The notes: a model not told the origin generated them from the letters alone. A stretch of 64,000 nucleotides of DNA from an uncultured Alphaproteobacteria bacterium (GCA_943787745.1 CALSNJ010000002.1:818125-882124); one strand, 5' to 3'. Shown: positions 18,509 through 28,735, counted from the first letter of the stretch. Program-made: numbers and translations.

Positions 18509-19093
18509 ATGCCAAAGAATATCCTGATCGTTCAGGGGCACCCCGACCCTGCAGGCGGGCATTTCTGTAATGCTCTGGAATCTGCATATGCCAATGGCGC
18601 GCGGCATGCAGGTCATGACGTCAGCATCATCCACGCTTCGACCTCCGATTTTTCCATTCTGCGGACCCAAGAAGAGTTCGACACCGGAAAACTGACCGCA
18701 GACATCAAAACCGCGCAGGACTCCATCCAGTGGGCAGACCATCTGGTTATTATCTATCCGCTGTGGCTTGGAACCATGCCGGCCCTGCTCAAGGGTTTTT
18801 TCGAGCAGGTTTTGCGTCCCAATTTCGGATTTCTAATCAAGGAAGACGGGCGCTGGGAAAAACGCCTCAAGGGACGCACGGCGCGCGTTGTAATCACCAT
18901 GGGCATGCCGGCATTTGTTTACCGATGGTACTTCGGCGCGCATTCACTACGAAGTCTTGAGCGCAACATCCTGGGGTTCTGCGGCATTGCCCCCATTCGC
19001 ACGTCGCTGATCGGCATGGTGGACGCACCGGCCCCAAAAGGCCGATTGCGCTGGCTCGCAAGAATGGAAAAATTTGGTTCCCGCGGTGACTAA
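18509..19093 (+). CDS. NAD(P)H-dependent oxidoreductase, flavodoxin-like fold
   Basis: NILIVQGHPDPAGGHFCNALESAYANGARHAGHDV...WADHLVIIYPLWLGTMPALLKGFFEQVLRP. Confidence 0.88.
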   Translation: MPKNILIVQGHPDPAGGHFCNALESAYANGARHAGHDVSIIHASTSDFSILRTQEEFDTGKLTADIKTAQDSIQWADHLVIIYPLWLGTMPALLKGFFEQVLRPNFGFLIKEDGRWEKRLKGRTARVVITMGMPAFVYRWYFGAHSLRSLERNILGFCGIAPIRTSLIGMVDAPAPKGRLRWLARMEKFGSRGD

Positions 19094-19101
19094 AATGACG
19101 T

Positions 19102-20019
19102 CTAGCGCCGCCCGAACAAACGCCCATCGATCAGAGCCAGGCCAAACGCGATAAAGGCCATGCCAATGGCCTGCTCGATGGTCAGGGTCTCTTCCAGTAT
19201 GAAGATACCCAGAAGGAGCGCACTGACCGGAGCCATGAAGTTGACAAGCATCAGGTTGGTTGCGCCCGCCGAAGCCAGAACCCGATAGTAAATAAGATAG
19301 GCGACCCCGGTTGACCCAAGCGCCAATCCGGCGACCGCGCCCATACCCGCCAAGCTCGGCAATGCGAGTGTCCAGGGTCGGTCAAAAATCAGAACGAATG
19401 GCAGCAGCAGAACCACAGCCATGGTCACCTGACCCGCAGCGATAGAAATCGGCGACATATCCTTGCGGCCGAAGCGCCGGCCGAAGACTGCAGCAATCGA
19501 ATACGAGACCGCACCGCCCAGTACGGCCAGCTGCGCAAAAACATTGGCCCCAAGGTCACGCAGAAACTCCGGACCGATCAGGACGGCAACACCAAACACA
19601 CCGGACACCACACCCGCCCCCTTGAGAGGCGTGAAGCCTTCGTCATCGGTGAAGAAATGCGCTGTGATCACCGCAAAAAGTGGCGTCATGGCAATCAGGA
19701 TCGAAGCAAGCCCGCTCGTGATCTGGATTTGACCCCATGCGATCAGCGAAAACGGCAGCGCGGAATTGAACACCGCCATGATCGTCAGGACCACCCAAAG
19801 GCCCCAGCCGCGCGGGAACTCCTTCCGCAGGATCAGCACGATGCTCCACAAGAACAGTGATGCACCGCCCACCCGCAGAATCATGATGGTGAACGGCGGC
19901 AGGTCACGCAGCGCAACCTCGATGAGGAAAAAGGCGCCGCCCCACAAGACCGACAGAATCATTAACAAACCCCACTCAAAAGGGGTCATTCGCAAACTTT
20001 CAGACCTGGCCATACGCAC
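19102..20019 (-). CDS. DMT family transporter (EamA), pair 1 copy B
   Basis: 305 aa; FFLIEVALRDLPPFTIMILRVGGAS...LGIFILEETLTIEQAIGMAFI. Confidence 0.88.
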   Translation of the reverse strand: MRMARSESLRMTPFEWGLLMILSVLWGGAFFLIEVALRDLPPFTIMILRVGGASLFLWSIVLILRKEFPRGWGLWVVLTIMAVFNSALPFSLIAWGQIQITSGLASILIAMTPLFAVITAHFFTDDEGFTPLKGAGVVSGVFGVAVLIGPEFLRDLGANVFAQLAVLGGAVSYSIAAVFGRRFGRKDMSPISIAAGQVTMAVVLLLPFVLIFDRPWTLALPSLAGMGAVAGLALGSTGVAYLIYYRVLASAGATNLMLVNFMAPVSALLLGIFILEETLTIEQAIGMAFIAFGLALIDGRLFGRR

Positions 20020-20942
20020 TACCCTGTCAGCTGAAACCGGCTTAACAATCGACCGTCAATCGTCACAAGCCCGACCACAATACACGCCAAACCGATCACT
20101 TGCTCGATTGTCAGCGTTTCTCCCAGTACGAATATACCGAGCAGCAAAGCACTGACCGGCACCAGAAAGTTCACCAGAAGAATATTGATCGCACCCGCAT
20201 TGGCCAGAATGCGGAAATAGATCAGATAGGCAAAGGTCGTCGAAACAACGGCAAGACTTATGATGGCCCCCCAGACAGGGAGGCTCGGATTTGCCAGGGT
20301 CCATGGCTGATCGACAATCAGCGTAAACGGCACCAGCAGAACTGTTGCCATCGTCATCTGACCGGTCGCCACGAACAGGGGCGGCACGCCAAATGTCGCG
20401 AACCGCCGTCCATAGATCGCCGATCCGGCATAACAGATCGCAGCCGCCAGAACCGAAAGCTGTCCGATCAAATCGCTGCCAATATCCCCCAGCAGCTCGG
20501 GGCCCAGAAGAAACACCACGCCGATCAAGCCGGCGAGAATCCCGATTATCTTGCCCGGCGTCAGTCCCTCGTCCCGCGTCCAGTAGTGTGCGCCCACCAC
20601 GGCAAAAAGCGGCGAGGTCGCGATCAGGATCGAGGCCAGTCCACCGGTGATATGGATCTGCCCCCAGGCGATGAGAAAGAAGGGAATCGCCGAGTTGATT
20701 GCGGCCATGATGCCCAGTGCAACCCAGACGTCCCGGCTGCGCGGAATGGTGATGCCGCTCGCGAACACGACAATCCAGAGGATGATTGATGCCAGCCCGA
20801 CCCGAAACAAAATGATGGAGAGTGGCGGAAGTTCCAGAATCGCGATTTCATTGAAAAAGAACGTGCAGCCCCAAAAGCCACCAAGAATGAACAGCAAGAT
20901 CCACTCCACGGGGGTCATGCGCAGGCTGCTCGTCTTTAACAT
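20019..20942 (-). CDS. DMT family transporter (EamA), pair 1 copy A
   Basis: 307 aa; closely similar to the downstream neighbour (FFFNEIAILELPPLSIILFRVGLAS...LGIFVLGETLTIEQVIGLACI). Confidence 0.88.
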   Translation of the reverse strand: MLKTSSLRMTPVEWILLFILGGFWGCTFFFNEIAILELPPLSIILFRVGLASIILWIVVFASGITIPRSRDVWVALGIMAAINSAIPFFLIAWGQIHITGGLASILIATSPLFAVVGAHYWTRDEGLTPGKIIGILAGLIGVVFLLGPELLGDIGSDLIGQLSVLAAAICYAGSAIYGRRFATFGVPPLFVATGQMTMATVLLVPFTLIVDQPWTLANPSLPVWGAIISLAVVSTTFAYLIYFRILANAGAINILLVNFLVPVSALLLGIFVLGETLTIEQVIGLACIVVGLVTIDGRLLSRFQLTG

Positions 20943-20947
20943 TCAGA

Positions 20948-21622
20948 CTAGCCCGCCAGCTCCGCTTTGAGCTTGGCGACCGCCGTATAGGGTGCCGTGA
21001 AGACCGGACGCCCTTCCATCGGCGTAATCTTACGCGGCACCAGCCCCATGGAGAACTGCCCCAGCATCAAGCTATCGCAGTCCGTCATGGCCGCAGCGGA
21101 TGCCACCACCAGATCGTCATGAGCGGGGCGATCACCCTCCAGCAGGATTTCAAACGCGCCGTCCGCCACATCACTGATCAGGTCATAGGTCAGATTGTGG
21201 GCGGCGGCATAGCTGACGATATCGTCGGTCAGGCATTTGATAGTCCCCGGCGTGGTCGCAAGGATGCCCAGCCGGTTGCCCTGACCAAAGGCGGCTTCGA
21301 TCATCGCCTCGTAAGATGTCAGCACCGGGATATCCATCCCCTCGCGACCGGCCTCGACCAGACGGCCGAATACCGAGCCACAGAAAATAACGGCATCCGC
21401 GCCCGTGTTCTGGCTGTAACGCAGCAGCCGCGCAATCCGGTCGTAGCATTCCTCGGGCATGACATCGGGCACCGTCATGTCGTCATTGATGAAGTCCGCA
21501 TAAAGCGACTGATCCAGCACACAGACCGGCTCAGCCTCAGGCCAGAGTTCTTCAAACGCGGCGCGCACGGTCGGAAACGCGACTTCCGTGGGCGAAACAA
21601 CGCCGATGCGTGGTTTGGCCAT
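20948..21622 (-). CDS. Aspartate/glutamate racemase superfamily protein, copy B
   Basis: GADAVIFCGSVFGRLVEAGREGMDIPVLTSYEAMIEAAFGQG; Cys motifs FCGS and TDCDSLMLGQFSM. Confidence 0.8.
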   Translation of the reverse strand: MAKPRIGVVSPTEVAFPTVRAAFEELWPEAEPVCVLDQSLYADFINDDMTVPDVMPEECYDRIARLLRYSQNTGADAVIFCGSVFGRLVEAGREGMDIPVLTSYEAMIEAAFGQGNRLGILATTPGTIKCLTDDIVSYAAAHNLTYDLISDVADGAFEILLEGDRPAHDDLVVASAAAMTDCDSLMLGQFSMGLVPRKITPMEGRPVFTAPYTAVAKLKAELAG

Positions 21623-21627
21623 GATCT

Positions 21628-22293
21628 CTAGTTCCCCAACAGACGTTTAAGCTTTCGCACCGAGGTGTGCGGGGCCGTCAGCACCGGGCGGCCGGGCATA
21701 TCGGTGAACTGCTTGACTGCACTGGTCATCGAGAACTGCCCGAGCATCAGACAGTCGCAGTCGGTCATCTTGTCGGCAGCGGCAGCCACCATCTGATCAT
21801 GGGTTTCCACATCGCCGGCCAGAATGATCGGCCGCGCGGCGTCTTCCACATGCTGAACCAGAGTGTAGGGCTTACCGTGTTCTTTCGAGTACCGATCAAT
21901 ATCGTCGAGCAGGCACTGCAGCGAACCCGACACAGTGGTCAGGATGCCAAACCGTGAGCCGGCGGCGAAGGCTTCCTCAATCATAGATTCCTGAGCGCTG
22001 AGCACCGGCACGGAGAGATTCTCACGCACTGCTTCAACGACGCGCCCAAACACAGACCCGCAGAACACAATGCCGTCCGCGCCGGTGTCCTGACTGTATT
22101 GCAGCAGCACCGCCATCCGCTCATAGGTCTCATCCGTGACACCCTTCCCGCCGCCGTAATCCGCATAAAGTGACTCATCAAGCAGGGTAATCGCCTGAGC
22201 CTCGGGCCAGACATCTGCAAAAGCTTCTGCGACGGCATCCATGGCATTGTCCATGGGTGTCACAACCCCGATACGTACTGGCATTCGTTTCAC
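21628..22293 (-). CDS. Aspartate/glutamate racemase superfamily protein, copy A
   Basis: GADGIVFCGSVFGRVVEAVRENLSVPVLSAQESMIEEAFAAGSRFGIL...MTDCDCLMLGQFSM; paralog of its neighbour. Confidence 0.8.
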   Translation of the reverse strand: MKRMPVRIGVVTPMDNAMDAVAEAFADVWPEAQAITLLDESLYADYGGGKGVTDETYERMAVLLQYSQDTGADGIVFCGSVFGRVVEAVRENLSVPVLSAQESMIEEAFAAGSRFGILTTVSGSLQCLLDDIDRYSKEHGKPYTLVQHVEDAARPIILAGDVETHDQMVAAAADKMTDCDCLMLGQFSMTSAVKQFTDMPGRPVLTAPHTSVRKLKRLLGN

Positions 22294-22447
22294 TCCCCAA
22301 AAAGAACTGTCCCCACTTTAGGCTCTCAGAACAAACTGCGTAAATCAGCCGATAGATCGTCTTACCAAGCGAGCAAACCCATCAGCAAACTGGTGTGAGC
22401 CCCTCAGACAGGTCAAAATCGAATATCTCGCAGCAAGGATCAAAGAC

Positions 22448-23686
22448 ATGACGGATATCTACATCGTTGGCATTGGCATGACCGCTCTCGGGAAGTTCCC
22501 CGACAAGTCGGTCAAGGAACTCACCAATGAAGCCGTGTCCACCGCGCTGACCGATGCCGGCGCAACCATGGGCGATGTTGAGGCCGCGTGGTTCTCCAAC
22601 ACCCGTCAGGGGATGATGGAAGGTCAGAATACCGTGCGTGGCCAATGCGCGCTGCGCTCCATGGGGTTCGAGTCCATTCCCATCGTGAATGTCGAAAACG
22701 CCTGCTGCTCATCCTCCACAGGGCTCAATCAGGCCTATGCCTATCTCAAAGCTGGCATGGGAGGCGTGGCGCTGGTCGCGGGCAGCGAAAAGATGTTCTA
22801 CCCGGAAAAGCGCGACCTCATGTTTCAGGCCTTTCGCGGCGGCTGGGATGTGCACACCCAGGAAGAAACCGAAGCCCGGCTGCTCGCGCTCGGTGAAGGT
22901 CTGGAACTGCCCCCCGAAGCGCTCGAAGACACCGGCGAACACAGCGTCTTCATGGATATCTATGCCTCGCTGGCCCGCCAGCACATGAAGAATTTCGGCA
23001 CCACCCAGCGCCAGATCGCGGCGGCGGCTGCCAAAAGCCACTTCCACTCGACCATGAACCCTCTGGCCCAGTACCAGAAGGATTTCAGCGTCGATGACGT
23101 CCTCAACGACCGGCTGATTTCATGGCCCCTCACCCGTGCCATGTGTGCGCCGTTGTCCGACGGTGCCGGGGCGCTTGTGCTCGCCAGCGCGGACGCACTC
23201 GATCGCTTCGACAAGTCACGGGCGATAAAAGTCATGGGCACAGCATTGGTGAGCGGTTCGGACCGCGACCCGAACGACTTCGACAACCATCTCGGCATGG
23301 TCGCCGCCAACCGCGCCTACAATATGGCCGGTGTGTCACCCGAAGATGTCGATGTGGCCGAAGTTCACGATGCGTCCGCCTATGCCGAAATCGTGCAGGT
23401 CGAAAACATGGGCTTCTGCGCCCGTGGCGATGGCGGCGCGCTGGCCGAAAGCGGCGAAACCAAGCTCGGCGGGCGCATCCCGGTGAACACTTCGGGCGGC
23501 CTGCTGTCAAAGGGTCACCCCATTGGTGCGACCGGCGCGATGCAGATCCAAGAACTCGTCACCCAGTTGCGTGGCGAAGCCGGCAAACGTCAGGTCGAGG
23601 GCGCGCGGATCGCAGCCGCGGAAAACGGCGGCGGTTTCTTCGGCATCGAGGAAGCGGCGACTGTCGTGACAGTGCTGGGGCGATAG
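22448..23686 (+). CDS. Thiolase family protein (SCP-x/acetyl-CoA acetyltransferase-like)
   Basis: IPIVNVENACCSSSTGLNQAYAYLKAGMGGVALVAGSEKM...NTSGGLLSKGHPIGATGAMQI. Confidence 0.9.
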   Translation: MTDIYIVGIGMTALGKFPDKSVKELTNEAVSTALTDAGATMGDVEAAWFSNTRQGMMEGQNTVRGQCALRSMGFESIPIVNVENACCSSSTGLNQAYAYLKAGMGGVALVAGSEKMFYPEKRDLMFQAFRGGWDVHTQEETEARLLALGEGLELPPEALEDTGEHSVFMDIYASLARQHMKNFGTTQRQIAAAAAKSHFHSTMNPLAQYQKDFSVDDVLNDRLISWPLTRAMCAPLSDGAGALVLASADALDRFDKSRAIKVMGTALVSGSDRDPNDFDNHLGMVAANRAYNMAGVSPEDVDVAEVHDASAYAEIVQVENMGFCARGDGGALAESGETKLGGRIPVNTSGGLLSKGHPIGATGAMQIQELVTQLRGEAGKRQVEGARIAAAENGGGFFGIEEAATVVTVLGR

Positions 23687-23689
23687 GAC

Positions 23690-23766
23690 GGCGGGCGGGT
23701 CACAGACCCGCCCCTACATCGGAATTGCCCTGTCCCCGTAGGGGCGGGTTTCAAACCCGCCCGCAT
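23690..23766. repeat. Intergenic inverted repeat (gggcgggtcacagacccgcccctac ... gtaggggcgggtttcaaacccgccc)
   Basis: Imperfect inverted arms of about 30 nt around tcggaattgccctgtcc. Confidence 0.75.
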
Positions 23767-23798
23767 TGGGAATCACGAATTTCTGCTAGCCTCGCCCC

Positions 23799-24011
23799 AT
23801 GACCACCGACACCGACCGCATCGCCGAACTCGAAACCCGTCTGGCCCATCAGGAGCAGACCATCGACGAACTGTCTTCGGTCGTCGCCGAACAGGCGAGC
23901 CTCGTCGAACTCCTGCGCGAACAGGTCCGGCGGCTGTCCGGCCAGATGGGCGAACTGGCCGAAGTGGTCAACGACAAGGCCCCCGACGACCCGCCGCCAC
24001 CGCACTACTAG
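23799..24011 (+). CDS. slyX: SlyX family protein
   Basis: 70 aa coiled coil RIAELETRLAHQEQTIDELSSVVAEQASLVELLREQVRRL...DDPPPPHY. Confidence 0.85.
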   Translation: MTTDTDRIAELETRLAHQEQTIDELSSVVAEQASLVELLREQVRRLSGQMGELAEVVNDKAPDDPPPPHY

Positions 24012-24016
24012 GCCAG

Positions 24017-24274
24017 ATGCCCGCCGACACCGCCTATTTCGTCTATGTCCTGCGCAATGATGCGGGCACCACCTATACCGGGATCGCGCTGGACGTGGAC
24101 GCACGGCTCTCGGCCCACAATGACGGCAGCGGCGCCAAGTTCACGCGCGGCCGCGGACCGTGGACAATCATCCACACCGAAGGCCCCCTGCCCCATGGCG
24201 ATGCCCTGCGCCGGGAAATGGCGATCAAGAAAGACCGGAAATTCAAGGCGGTGCTCAAAACAACCTCATGCTGA
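24017..24274 (+). CDS. GIY-YIG nuclease family protein
   Basis: YFVYVLRNDAGTTYTGIALDVDARLSAHNDGSGAKFTRGRGPW. Confidence 0.88.
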   Translation: MPADTAYFVYVLRNDAGTTYTGIALDVDARLSAHNDGSGAKFTRGRGPWTIIHTEGPLPHGDALRREMAIKKDRKFKAVLKTTSC

Positions 24275-24324
24275 GCCTGTCGAAGTATGAGGTTGTCAGG
24301 AATGCAGCCCCCTAGGGCGCATCA

Positions 24325-24768
24325 TCATTCGACAATGCCGGACATCAACGCCTGATCCGTCACCTGGCCACCGAGGTTGATGAACATCATGCGCGCGGGC
24401 CGATCCGACCGATTGTGCCAGGCGTGCATCGTGCCCAGCTGAACGACCGTGTCGCCGGCGACGAGCAGGGTTTCCTCTGTATCGAGGATGAGGTGAAGCT
24501 CCCCCTCGAGCATGATCGCGTAGTCCACCGTGTCCGTGACATGCATGGCGCTCTTGACGCCGGGCGGCACATCCACGACTCGAAACTGGCTGAAGCCCGA
24601 CCGGTCCGAATTCGGGCGAACGGGCTGATCGACTGTCGCCCATAATTCCGCAACCGGTCGACCATCGTCACGTACAACACGCGACGGATCGAGGTTCTCG
24701 TCACGCGCGATGACGGATCGCCCCACATCGTCGTGCCCTGTGATCACACGCCGAACCAAGCTCTTCAT
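24325..24768 (-). CDS. Cupin domain-containing protein
   Basis: MHVTDTVDYAIMLEGELHLILDTEETLLVAGDTVVQLGTMHAWHNRSDRPARMMFINLGG. Confidence 0.85.
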   Translation of the reverse strand: MKSLVRRVITGHDDVGRSVIARDENLDPSRVVRDDGRPVAELWATVDQPVRPNSDRSGFSQFRVVDVPPGVKSAMHVTDTVDYAIMLEGELHLILDTEETLLVAGDTVVQLGTMHAWHNRSDRPARMMFINLGGQVTDQALMSGIVE

Positions 24769-24900
24769 AGCTTCAACTCCATTCCGTCCATGTCGGAAAG
24801 CATTGCATCCTGCCCGTCGCTGCATCGACCCACCGCGAGTATCACACATTGTGGGGAGACGGCACCTCGGCGTATTCTATTGGTTTACGGAGGGGAAACC

Positions 24901-25428
24901 ATGCGCGACAAGACCTATCTCAGCACACTGATCGACTACAACGCCTGGGCGAACGAGGTGACCTATACGGACGTCTCGAAACTGCCGCCCGAGGAAATCA
25001 CCAAGAAGCGGGAAACCCCGCTGCAGTCGATCTATGTCAGCCTGCACCATCTGCTCAACGTCGATAACATCTGGCTCGGCCATATGCAGGGCAAGGGTCA
25101 CAATTATCAGACGCTGCGCGACGTGGAGATCGAGGATTTCGACGCGCTCTGGGCAGCGCGCAAGGCGATGGACAAGACCTTGAGCGAGTATGTCGCCTCA
25201 CTGAGCACCGATGATCTCGCCGAAATCGTGAACTATGAGCTGATCGGCGGCAACAAGGGCTCCATGTCGCGCGCCATGTGCCTGACCCATCTGGTCACCC
25301 ATGGCAGTTATCATCGGGGCTGGATTTCCGACATGTTCGGTCAGGCCGGTGCCACCCAGCCCTTTGCCGATATTCCGATCTATGAACGCGCCCTGCGCGA
25401 AGCCGGCAAACCGCCGATGCCGGTGTAA
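24901..25428 (+). CDS. DinB family protein
   Basis: TYLSTLIDYNAWANEVTYTDVSKLPPEEITKKRETPLQSIYVSLHHLLNVDNIWLGHM...LTHLVTHGSYHRGWISDMF. Confidence 0.85.
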   Translation: MRDKTYLSTLIDYNAWANEVTYTDVSKLPPEEITKKRETPLQSIYVSLHHLLNVDNIWLGHMQGKGHNYQTLRDVEIEDFDALWAARKAMDKTLSEYVASLSTDDLAEIVNYELIGGNKGSMSRAMCLTHLVTHGSYHRGWISDMFGQAGATQPFADIPIYERALREAGKPPMPV

Positions 25429-25452
25429 CCCCAAACAACGAAGGAGAACCCA

Positions 25453-26427
25453 ATGGCCCTCGAACCCGCGCGAATTGCCGATCCCAGCGAAATCCCCGTG
25501 GTTGATATCAGCGCGCTGATCGACGGCGACGATGCCGCCCGCAAGGCCGTCGCGGCGCAGATCGTGCACGCAGCCGAGAACACCGGGTTCTTCTATATCG
25601 TCGAACATGGTGTCCCGCGCGAACTCATGGACGGCGTGTTCGACACCGCTGCAGACTTCTTCGCCACGCCCGACAACAACAAGCTCGGCATCGGGCTGGA
25701 GACCTCGACTTGCTTCCGGGGCTTCCTGCCGCTCGACTCAAAAGGCTCGGACCCGACCCAACGCAACTATCTCGAAGCCTTTCAGATGGGCGAGGAACAC
25801 GGCGCCGACAATTCCTATGAGGAAATGCTCTACGGCGCCAACCAGTGGCCAAGCCAGCCTGCGACCCTGCGCGACACGATGATGGCCTATCACCGGGCGA
25901 TGGACACGCTGGCCGACCGGCTGCAGCGCGCCTTTGCCATCGGCATCGACTTTCCCGAGGATTACTTCCTGCGGTTCTACCGCAAGCCGCTCAACCAGCT
26001 CCGCCTGCTGCACTACCCGCCACGTCCGCCCGAGCTCGACGAGCGCGTACTCGGCGCGCGGGTACACACCGACACCGGTGCCTTCACGATCCTGCTTCAG
26101 GACCAGATCGGCGGGCTGGAGGTCCAAAACGCCGATGGCGAGTGGGTCGCTGCCACCCCCATGGAAGGCGCGTTTGTGGTGAATGTCGGCGACATGCTGC
26201 AGAACTGGACCAACGGGCGCTTCATCTCGATCAAGCACCGGGTCATCAACCGGTCCGGCAAGGAACGCTATTCGGTGCCGTATTTCCTGAACCCGGACCT
26301 GACCGCACTCGTGGAGCCGCTGCCGGAATTCGTCAGCGACGACAACCCGCCCCGCTTCGAGCCCGTCCATGTGGGCGAGTTCCTGTCCAAACGTTTTGAT
26401 TCCATCTGGCCCCGCATGGCCACCTGA
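25453..26427 (+). CDS. Isopenicillin N synthase family 2OG-Fe(II) oxygenase
   Basis: IPVVDISALIDGDD...NTGFFYIVEHGVP...VHTDTGAFTILLQDQIGGLEVQ. Confidence 0.9.
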   Translation: MALEPARIADPSEIPVVDISALIDGDDAARKAVAAQIVHAAENTGFFYIVEHGVPRELMDGVFDTAADFFATPDNNKLGIGLETSTCFRGFLPLDSKGSDPTQRNYLEAFQMGEEHGADNSYEEMLYGANQWPSQPATLRDTMMAYHRAMDTLADRLQRAFAIGIDFPEDYFLRFYRKPLNQLRLLHYPPRPPELDERVLGARVHTDTGAFTILLQDQIGGLEVQNADGEWVAATPMEGAFVVNVGDMLQNWTNGRFISIKHRVINRSGKERYSVPYFLNPDLTALVEPLPEFVSDDNPPRFEPVHVGEFLSKRFDSIWPRMAT

Positions 26428-26449
26428 TCCCTTTTTTCGGAGTATCCGC

Positions 26450-27673
26450 ATGCGTTGTGAAGTTGTTGCCGTCGGCACGGAGTTGCTGCTGGGTCAGATC
26501 GTGGACACCAATTCGTCGTGGATTGGTGAACAGTTGGCGCTGGCCGGGATCGATTCCCATTTTCAGGTGAAGGTCGGCGACAATTTCGACCGCATGGTGT
26601 TCTGCATTCGGCAGGCGCTCGAACGCAGTGACGCGGTGATCTGCTGCGGCGGGATTGGGGCCGACCCAGGACGACATCACCCGGGACGTCATCGCCCATA
26701 TCATGGGTGTCGAGATGGTGCGCGATGACAGATTGCCGCCCATATCCGTGACATCTTCGAAGGCCGTGGCCGGGTGATGCCCGAGAACAATTTGCGGCAG
26801 GCTGACGTGCCCGTGGGTGCCACAACGATCCCGCAGATGCCGGGCACGGCCCCGGGGCTGGTCTGTCCCCTGACCGTCGATGGGGTGGACAAGGTGATCT
26901 ACGCCGTCCCCGGTGTGCCCCATGAAATGCGCGAGATGATGCTGGGTACGGTGCTCGATGATCTGCGCCGACGCGGCGGGGATGCGTCCGTGATCCGCTC
27001 GCGGGTTCTGCGCACCTGGGGATATGGCGAATCTGCCATCGCCGAAACTCTTGCCCACAGGGTCGATGCGCTCGATGAAAGCGGCCATGCGACCATCGCG
27101 TTTCAGGCCAGCGGGATCGAGGGCATTAAAGTCCGGATCACCACCAAGGCCCCCGATGAGGCCGCCGCCGAAGCGATCATCGCGGCAGAGGAAACCCTCA
27201 TCCGCGAACTTCTGGGCGATTACATCTTCGGGATCGATGACGAAAGCATGGAAACTGTCGTGCTCAAGATGCTGCGCGGGCGCGGTCTGAGTTTTGCGGC
27301 GGCCGAAAACCTGACCGGTGGCATTCTGTCGAGCCGCATGACGGCGCTCGATCCCGGCATGGACGTCTTCCGTGGTGCGACCATCGCGCCGCACGGGACC
27401 AACGAGAACGCACTCACCCTTGCCGGCGAAGACCGGGCGCTTGCTGCAGCCTCCCATGCGCGTGAGATGATCGGAACCGATATCGGGATTGCCGCACTGG
27501 CGCCACCCGAGGGTGAAGATCACCCGCCGGGAACCGTGTTTGTGGCCGTGGTATTGCCGGACTATGCCGAAGCCAAGACGGTCGCCCTGCCCGGCGTGCT
27601 GTCGCGGATGCGCAGCTATGCGGTGATCACCGCGCTCGACCTGCTCCGCAAGCGCCTCTCCGAAACCAGCTGA
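26450..27673 (+). pseudogene. cinA: CinA-like protein (MoaB-like + PncC-like domains), disrupted by two compensating frame lesions
   Basis: MRCEVVAVGTELLLGQIVDTNSSWIGEQLA...; about +1 near 26656 and -1 near 26731 put ~75 nt out of frame with a TGA at 26726; shifted frame reads PTQDDITRDVIAHIMGVEMVRDD. Confidence 0.75.
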
Positions 27674-27781
27674 ATTCAGAACGGCAGGATCCGGTCGAAC
27701 TCGCCAAGGATGTGATTATTGGCGACTTGCCTCGCGTTACGCTGCTGGTGAGCACCCCCGCACGGCGCGTATGATGCCTCC

Positions 27782-28735
27782 ATGTCTGACGCCCCTATCC
27801 CGGCCGCCAAGCCACGCCGTTTTCAAGCAGATGCGCCCAACAGCGCTTTGCCCTACGGGATGATCATTGGCGCCTCGATCATTTTGGCGTCCAACCATAT
27901 TGTGGCCCGGCATCTCAACGGCGTGATCCCGCCAATGGGACTGGTCTTCTGGCGTATGGCAATCGGGGCCATCGTGTTGATGCCTTTTGCCGCCCCCGGC
28001 ATCTACGCCAACCGCGCCTTGATCCTGAAACACTGGAAACTGTTCCTGATGCTTGGCGTGCTGTTCGTGCCCCTGGCCAACGGCATTATCTATGTCGCTT
28101 ACAACTTCACCACCGCCCTGAATGGCGGCGTGGTTTCGGCCTCCCAACCCGCCTTAACAGTAATTCTGTCATGGCTTCTGTTCCGGGACCTGATCAACTG
28201 GAAACAGGGGGTCGGTATTCTGATCGCGGCAGCCGGGGTTTTTGCCATTCTCACCCGGGGTGAACCGGCAGCGTTGCTCCATCTGCAATTCAATAGCGGC
28301 GATCTGATGATGATCGCGGCAACCCTGTTCATTGCCGCCCATAATGTACTGCTGCGGCTTGTCCCCGCAGCCATCCGCATATTGCCGCTGCTCGTGGTGA
28401 TCCAGCTGGCCGGCCTGCTGGTCGCGACCCCACTTTATATTGCCGAGACACTCTTCTACCGCCCGGTGCCCGTCACCCCCGAGACCATCGCGGCAATGCT
28501 GTGGGTCGGGATCGCCGTGACCGTGCTTGCGGTCGGCCTGACCAACACGGCGGTCCGCATCATCGGGGCCAACAAAGCGAGCGTGGGCAATTATCTGCGC
28601 GCCGGATTTACGGCGATCCTCGCCATTCTACTGCTGGGTGAACAGTTTCAAACCTTCCACGCGGTCGGGCTGGTTCTGGTGATCGGCGGTGTCTTTCTAA
28701 TGACTCGCAGCCGCCAGGCCGTGCGGAGCACGTGA
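27782..28735 (+). CDS. DMT family transporter (EamA), pair 2 copy A
   Basis: 317 aa; IILASNHIVARHLNGVIPPMGLVFWRM. Confidence 0.88.
   Translation: MSDAPIPAAKPRRFQADAPNSALPYGMIIGASIILASNHIVARHLNGVIPPMGLVFWRMAIGAIVLMPFAAPGIYANRALILKHWKLFLMLGVLFVPLANGIIYVAYNFTTALNGGVVSASQPALTVILSWLLFRDLINWKQGVGILIAAAGVFAILTRGEPAALLHLQFNSGDLMMIAATLFIAAHNVLLRLVPAAIRILPLLVVIQLAGLLVATPLYIAETLFYRPVPVTPETIAAMLWVGIAVTVLAVGLTNTAVRIIGANKASVGNYLRAGFTAILAILLLGEQFQTFHAVGLVLVIGGVFLMTRSRQAVRST

Noticed and set aside
26640-26740. Programmed ribosomal frameshifting in cinA
   Set aside because: Two opposite shifts would be needed within 75 nt with no slippery heptamer or clear stimulatory element; errors or mutation are simpler.
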